From Glomus cerebriforme (taxonomy: Eukaryota > Glomeromycota > Glomeromycetes > Glomerales > Glomeraceae): a stretch of 35,571 nucleotides of DNA. Every line of letters starts with the position of its first letter. The first letter of the stretch is position 1. The translations under genes and the position numbers were made by a program. Shown piece by piece: positions 31,730 to 35,571 of this stretch. Location: the NCBI GenBank assembly GCA_003550305.1, contig QKYT01000173.1, positions 4,088 to 39,658 of the forward strand. Reading direction: 5' to 3'. Under the pieces are notes generated by a model, which had not been told where the DNA came from, did not search any database, and saw only the letters and a program-made list of their open reading frames with translations.

Positions 31730-32700
31730 TAAACAATTAATATAAATTAATATAAAATCATCCTCCTATAAATTAAATGATCTATGTAAAGAAAACACGT
31801 TTTATAAAAATGATGGCATCAAATATTTTTCTTATAGAATCCCTTAAATTGGTACAGTACAATCAATTTTAATTTTCTTATTTGAAATCTTATTACAATG
31901 ATCGAAAGTTGAAACAAAGATGTTGTAGCATAAAAATGGAGACTCGATGCTCTGTAGCATCCAATTCAGGATAAAAAAATTTCTATTGATAAAAGTTTAC
32001 ACATTTATAAGATAGGATATGATCCGGATACACAACATATAACACAAATTATAGCACGATGATGAGAAAAGTTTATTTGCAGACTTTATTATATTATGGA
32101 TGAAGGAAATTTCCAGAAAAATAATAATGAATAACAGTACAATAAACAAAATAATAAATATAATTTGACCCACCACAATTCATATTATTGTTACTGTCCT
32201 ATGTACAGGTAGTCAGGTAGAACAGTAAATATAGAGGAAGGACTTAAAGGACCAATCGCAGGACAGTCGATACCATTCTGAATAGTAAAGGTGCTTGCGA
32301 ACAAGCCCCACAAGTAGATGTACAAGAAACAACCAGGCGATGTAAGATCCATTGAGGAAAATTCCCAAATCAAATCGTATGACTAAGAAATCGTACCCCT
32401 TACTTCAAGCAGATTAGATAAGCGTCAATTTTCGCTAATAATTAAGGAAATACCTGATCAAATGGTGGCGACACAAAAATTTTAGCCTAATCGTCATCTG
32501 ATCGTCATTGATATAATCCATGTAATACAAAATTGGAAAAATTAACCTCGCAAGAGAAATATGAAGAAACATTAATGAGCAAACAACATGACTAAATTAC
32601 GTGGGTTCATTATGATTTATGAGAGATAAATTAAAATGGGGTGTCAGCAAAATAATTTATGGTTACACGAATTTAATTTGTATATCCTGTTACGCCTATT
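31730..32700 (-). repeat. Segmental duplication module C (reverse, degraded)
   Basis: It matches module D closely in its first part: AAACACGTTTTATAAAAATGATG(G/C)CATC at 31793 against 33973, CTCGATGCTCTGTA at 31946 against 34138, and TTCAGGATA..AAATTTCTATTGATAAA at 31964 against 34160. It continues through a wrecked gene (see 32160-32345). From the gene remnant it jumps directly to sequence that in module B lies about 100 bp upstream of the gene, so an internal deletion removed the start region. Confidence 0.65.
32160..32345 (-). pseudogene. 14-cysteine secreted protein, copy C, start deleted and frame broken
   Basis: On the minus strand the segment begins TCGCCTGGTTG (the SPGC start of the mature protein in copy A). 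It keeps TGTACATCTACTTGTGGGGC, corresponding to the CxxxCGxC region, and further scraps of the C-terminal part, but indels destroy the frame and most cysteines. The signal peptide, ATG, leader and promoter are missing; TTTGGGAATTTTCCTCAATGGA is joined directly in front. The 3' flank is still recognisable (GGAAATTTCCTTCATCC at 32106-32090, minus). Confidence 0.65.
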
Positions 32701-33020
32701 ATGCCTGTTACGCAACTTGCAATTATGGTATTAAATCGCTATTAAATGACTGAAAACTATACTCTGTAGTAACTATTGTATGTGCAATAAACAATGCGGT
32801 TACATAAGGTTATGCAACTTATTCTAATCCTTTTAAAGAGAATAAGAACATCTTGTTCTGATTCAGAGAACTGTTTCATTTGGGGGTAAATTTAATGCCT
32901 GAGTGAGTGTTTTGATACCTATACACGTTAATGTGCAATAAATAGAAGTATTTTACTCGTGGAACTATATTTCTTCTAAATAATTTTTTTATTAAATTTT
33001 TGCCCGCATTCATTTTTTGA

Positions 33021-33242
33021 TGCGATCTTTTCAATATATTAGAAGATCAACTGCGCAATACAAAGAAGTGGGAAATGGAAGCATCTCCTGAGGCATGTGC
33101 CAAAGGAAACCGGATCCCTTGTATCCATTAGGATGATCACCTTGTAAGAGAGTGGATGCTACAGAATTGGGCGGTTATGAGCCTACGGGGGCCTTCCATT
33201 GATTTTTTAATTGAATTTACACAAATATTAATTAGAAATTAA
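33021..33242 (+). pseudogene. Decayed coding remnant, product unknown
   Basis: One frame from 33021 to TAA at 33242 reads as coherent protein with a single internal stop (TAG at 33129-33131). Segments include NILEDQLRNTKKWEMEASPE before the stop and LVREWMLQNWAVMSLRG after it. The TAG is one C-to-T change from CAG (Gln). The patch is clearly less AT-rich than its surroundings. The family is not recognised. It lies in the spacer between modules C and D. Confidence 0.4.
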
Positions 33243-33789
33243 CAAATTAATTTTATTTATTTTAATGTATTATTAAAGTGATTTTATTCCCCTTTACTCT
33301 TTTTCTACCCTAAGGTTTACTTACTATGACTAAGAAAAAAATTTTTTTTTTTTTGGAATTCTTTTCTTACTTTTCATTTAATGTTGATCAGGATGGTTAA
33401 TTTGTTACGCCTGATACTAAAGTTTGATTGGTCAATCACGCGGCGTGGTAGACAAACCTTCGGACAATAATAGTACAATAAGGATATTAAAATCTTAAAA
33501 TTCAAAGTTCTTATTACTAAGAAATCTTAATTATTGATTATCATAAAAATTAAAAAAATTATTTATTTTGCAATCAAGGAATAATCAAAGAAACCTTTTA
33601 ACCTAGCGTACCTGAATTTAGATAGAAATATAGATATTGAAAGAAATATCAATCAAATTTATTATTTATTTGAAAATAATTTATATCATGGTTGAAAAAT
33701 AAGTTTGTTGAAAAAAAACAATATTCGATCTCCTATTGACAGATCACATGTTTTCAGATTATTAAATCATTTGCGTTATTACTTATTAG
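33243..33789. other. Spacer between remnant and module D
   Basis: No gene is supported. The stretch is AT-rich with a poly-T tract at 33341 and a moderately GC patch near 33430-33465. Confidence 0.5.
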
Positions 33790-34418
33790 TAAAGTTTTAT
33801 TTTATTTTTTTTTTCTGTCGTGAACTATGAATTCACAAATGATATCAAGAAAAATATGGAATGTTACTTTAATTTTATTATTTTTACACTATATTAATTA
33901 TTCAAATAGAATAATTTTTTTTAAAAATAACAATTAAAACATAAATATAAAATCATTCTCCTGTAAATTAAAGAAACACGTTTTATAAAAATGATGCCAT
34001 CTAATACTTTCTTACTTATAGGACTCCTTAAATTGGAACTTTAAACAATTAATTTTGATTTCTTATTTGAAAACTTACAATGGTCAAAACAAAGATGCTG
34101 TAGCCTGTAGAGGATCAAAAGACGTCAAAATCGAAGGCTCGATGCTCTGTATCATTCAATTCAGGATACAAAATTTCTATTGATAAAGTTTACACATTTA
34201 TGTATAATATAGGATATGATTTGGAATTTTGGATACAACACTGAAAGAAATTGATATTGTATCAAATAAGAAAATTAGTATTGCATGGTTTATATGTAAG
34301 ATCAATTTAAAATATATTGGTTATAACAACGATTATGAAAAAAGTTTCTTGACTAATTTATTACAACATGAATAGAAGGAAATTTCCAGAAAATAATGAA
34401 TAAAATTCAAAATATAAT

Positions 34419-34733
34419 TTAGTTACAAAGCGTCTCATCACAATTCAAGTCACCATTACCGTCACTGACACAGGAAGAACAGGTGTATGAACAGGAAGGA
34501 CCACAATCAAAATTACAAGGTCCATGACAGGTATCACCGAGAGGAGTACCAGTACAGTTGTAAATACCCTGAATAAAAGTACAAGTGCCCATTCCTGTAC
34601 AAACCCCACATTGAACTGTACAAGGAAGATCACCAGAACAACCAGGTGGAAGAGTACGCCTCAAGATGCCAGCCGAAGCAACGACAGAAAAAATTAAAAG
34701 AATTGAAGCAAACCAAAAGAAATTGGACTTCAT
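34419..34733 (-). CDS. 14-cysteine small secreted protein, copy D (104 aa)
   Basis: It starts at ATG 34733 (MKSNFFWFASILLIFSVVA), a clear signal peptide of about 20 residues, followed by ILRR, a dibasic Kex2-type site. The mature part has 14 cysteines at positions matching copies A and B: CSGDLPC, CGVC, then CHGPC, CGPSC, CSYTC, SSC and two near the C-terminus. It diverges from B mainly between cysteines 4 and 8, where length also varies, while the C-terminal cysteine core is conserved. The gene has a TATA box at 34956-34949 and a UTR intron at 34843-34761. It is the only copy with promoter, leader, signal peptide and mature region all intact, so it is the best candidate for expression. The family is not recognised. 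Confidence 0.82.
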   Translation of the reverse strand: MKSNFFWFASILLIFSVVASAGILRRTLPPGCSGDLPCTVQCGVCTGMGTCTFIQGIYNCTGTPLGDTCHGPCNFDCGPSCSYTCSSCVSDGNGDLNCDETLCN

Positions 34734-34760
34734 TTTAGAAAAATTTTCGGAGAAACAATC

Positions 34761-34843
34761 CTAATAAACAATAATTGAATAGAAAATGAAATATTATTCA
34801 AAGAAAAAGAATAATGAGAAATAAAAGGAAATAGGAATATTAC
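34761..34843 (-). other. Predicted 5' UTR intron, module D
   Basis: On the minus strand, CTTCAAG|GTAATA starts at 34843 and GTTTATTAG ends at 34761. Both ends are conserved with the 24038-24122 intron of copy A. Confidence 0.55.
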
Positions 34844-35479
34844 CTTGAAGAATAATTGAAACGACAAGAACAATGCTTATGCTTGCAAAATGAAATCGCA
34901 AGAATAAAACTCTGACAAAACGACATGAATGAATAAGGGATCAATAGATATTTATAACAAAAAATAAATAATATTAGAATTTGTGAAATTATCAAAGGAC
35001 CCTTATCGGAAATTCAATATATTAGTCATGTGAGGATCTCGAGATGTCATATGAGCGTAAATAAACTTAAAAATTAAAAATGTTTTTCGTCTTACAAAAA
35101 AAGGTTAGATTATCTAGCCATAAATAATGCAACCTTTTTAACTAATCCGGGCTAACTATCACCTGATCACCACCGATACAATAATTGATTTCATTGACAG
35201 ATGTAATACAATATGTAATACCACGACGGATACCTTTGCTTCATTGCTTCATTGATAACACGTATCAAGATAATTGGATCACATCTACCATCAAATATAC
35301 TCGATTTATCTGTTATTGTTGTTATTATTTATTGTATAATTTCTTTTTTCATATGCGGTATACGTGTCGCCGGAATTACTGTATCTAATATTCCATAAAC
35401 AAAATTGTAAATCATAAAATGGCGAATGTATCTTGTTTTTTTATTTTGCATAACTGGTAACTTTTATATGATGTAACTA

Positions 35480-35571
35480 TAAATTCCGACGGCACGACAC
35501 GGTTTTAGGCCTTCATTGATGAAATAGCGAATGTTTCTTTAAATTCCGACGGCACGACACGGTTTTAGGCC
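35480..35571. repeat. 60-bp tandem repeat at window edge
   Basis: A 32-base block beginning TAAATTCCGACGGCACGACA is repeated exactly at 35480-35511 and 35540-35571, with period 60. A third, diverged inverse copy lies at 23125-23160. The array probably continues beyond the window. Confidence 0.8.

Larger units (their letters stand above)
33790..35571 (-). repeat. Segmental duplication module D (reverse copy, reaches window end)
   Basis: This is the inverse counterpart of module A along nearly its whole length: CGTGAACTATGAATTCACAAATGATATCAAGAA at 33829, GACGTCAAAATCGAAGGCTCGATGCTC at 34120, the 3' flank at 34320-34400, the gene, UTR intron and TATA box, GATGGTAGATGTGAT (minus) near 35285, TTTATTTTGCATAACTGGTAAC at 35440, and CCGACGGCACGACACGG at 35487. 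The window ends inside it. Confidence 0.75.

Overview
The window is nuclear DNA from a very AT-rich filamentous fungus. The gene content fits an arbuscular mycorrhizal fungus (Glomeromycotina, Rhizophagus-like): BTB-BACK-TLDc genes, a lone Crinkler-type N-terminal domain, short GT-AG introns with T-rich acceptors, small cysteine-rich secreted proteins, and wide gene-poor stretches full of decayed repeats. The organism assignment is inference. All exon models were built by hand from splice sites and reading-frame phase.

Layout. 1-4.3 kb: repeat-rich intergenic DNA with one decayed coding remnant. 4.4-4.8 kb: a Crinkler/ubiquitin-like header-only gene. 6.1-7.2 kb: CCGTAA-rich repeat arrays flanking a fragment of a protein-primed type family-B DNA polymerase, which is split by a 314-bp palindromic TA-target MITE. 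8.4-16 kb: a BTB cluster made of a three-exon BTB-TLDc gene (-), a KCTD-type BTB gene (-) and an intronless BTB-TLDc gene (+). 16.2-22 kb: a compact housekeeping block with PEX3 (-, 7 exons) divergent from a HAUS2-like augmin subunit (+, 6 exons), then an RMP1/NEPRO-like RNase MRP protein (-, with a probable 29-nt intron) and an AT-hook protein (-, 4 exons). 25.5-28.6 kb: a copper-exporting P1B-type ATPase (CCC2/ATP7 type, -).

The most distinctive system is at 23.0-25.2 kb and 29.8-35.6 kb. A module of about 1-2 kb is present four times, once forward on one side of the copper ATPase and three times reversed on the other. Each copy carries, or once carried, a gene for a secreted protein of about 100 residues with 14 cysteines, a signal peptide and a dibasic KR/RR site. 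Two copies (30.2 and 34.4 kb) are intact. The forward copy has a stop codon inside its signal peptide. The fourth has lost its start and most cysteines. I do not recognise the family; it looks like a young, locally expanding set of candidate effectors or surface proteins.

The housekeeping genes show no joint pathway. PEX3 and the HAUS2-like gene share a 213-bp divergent promoter region, and the other two nuclear-protein genes follow on the minus strand.
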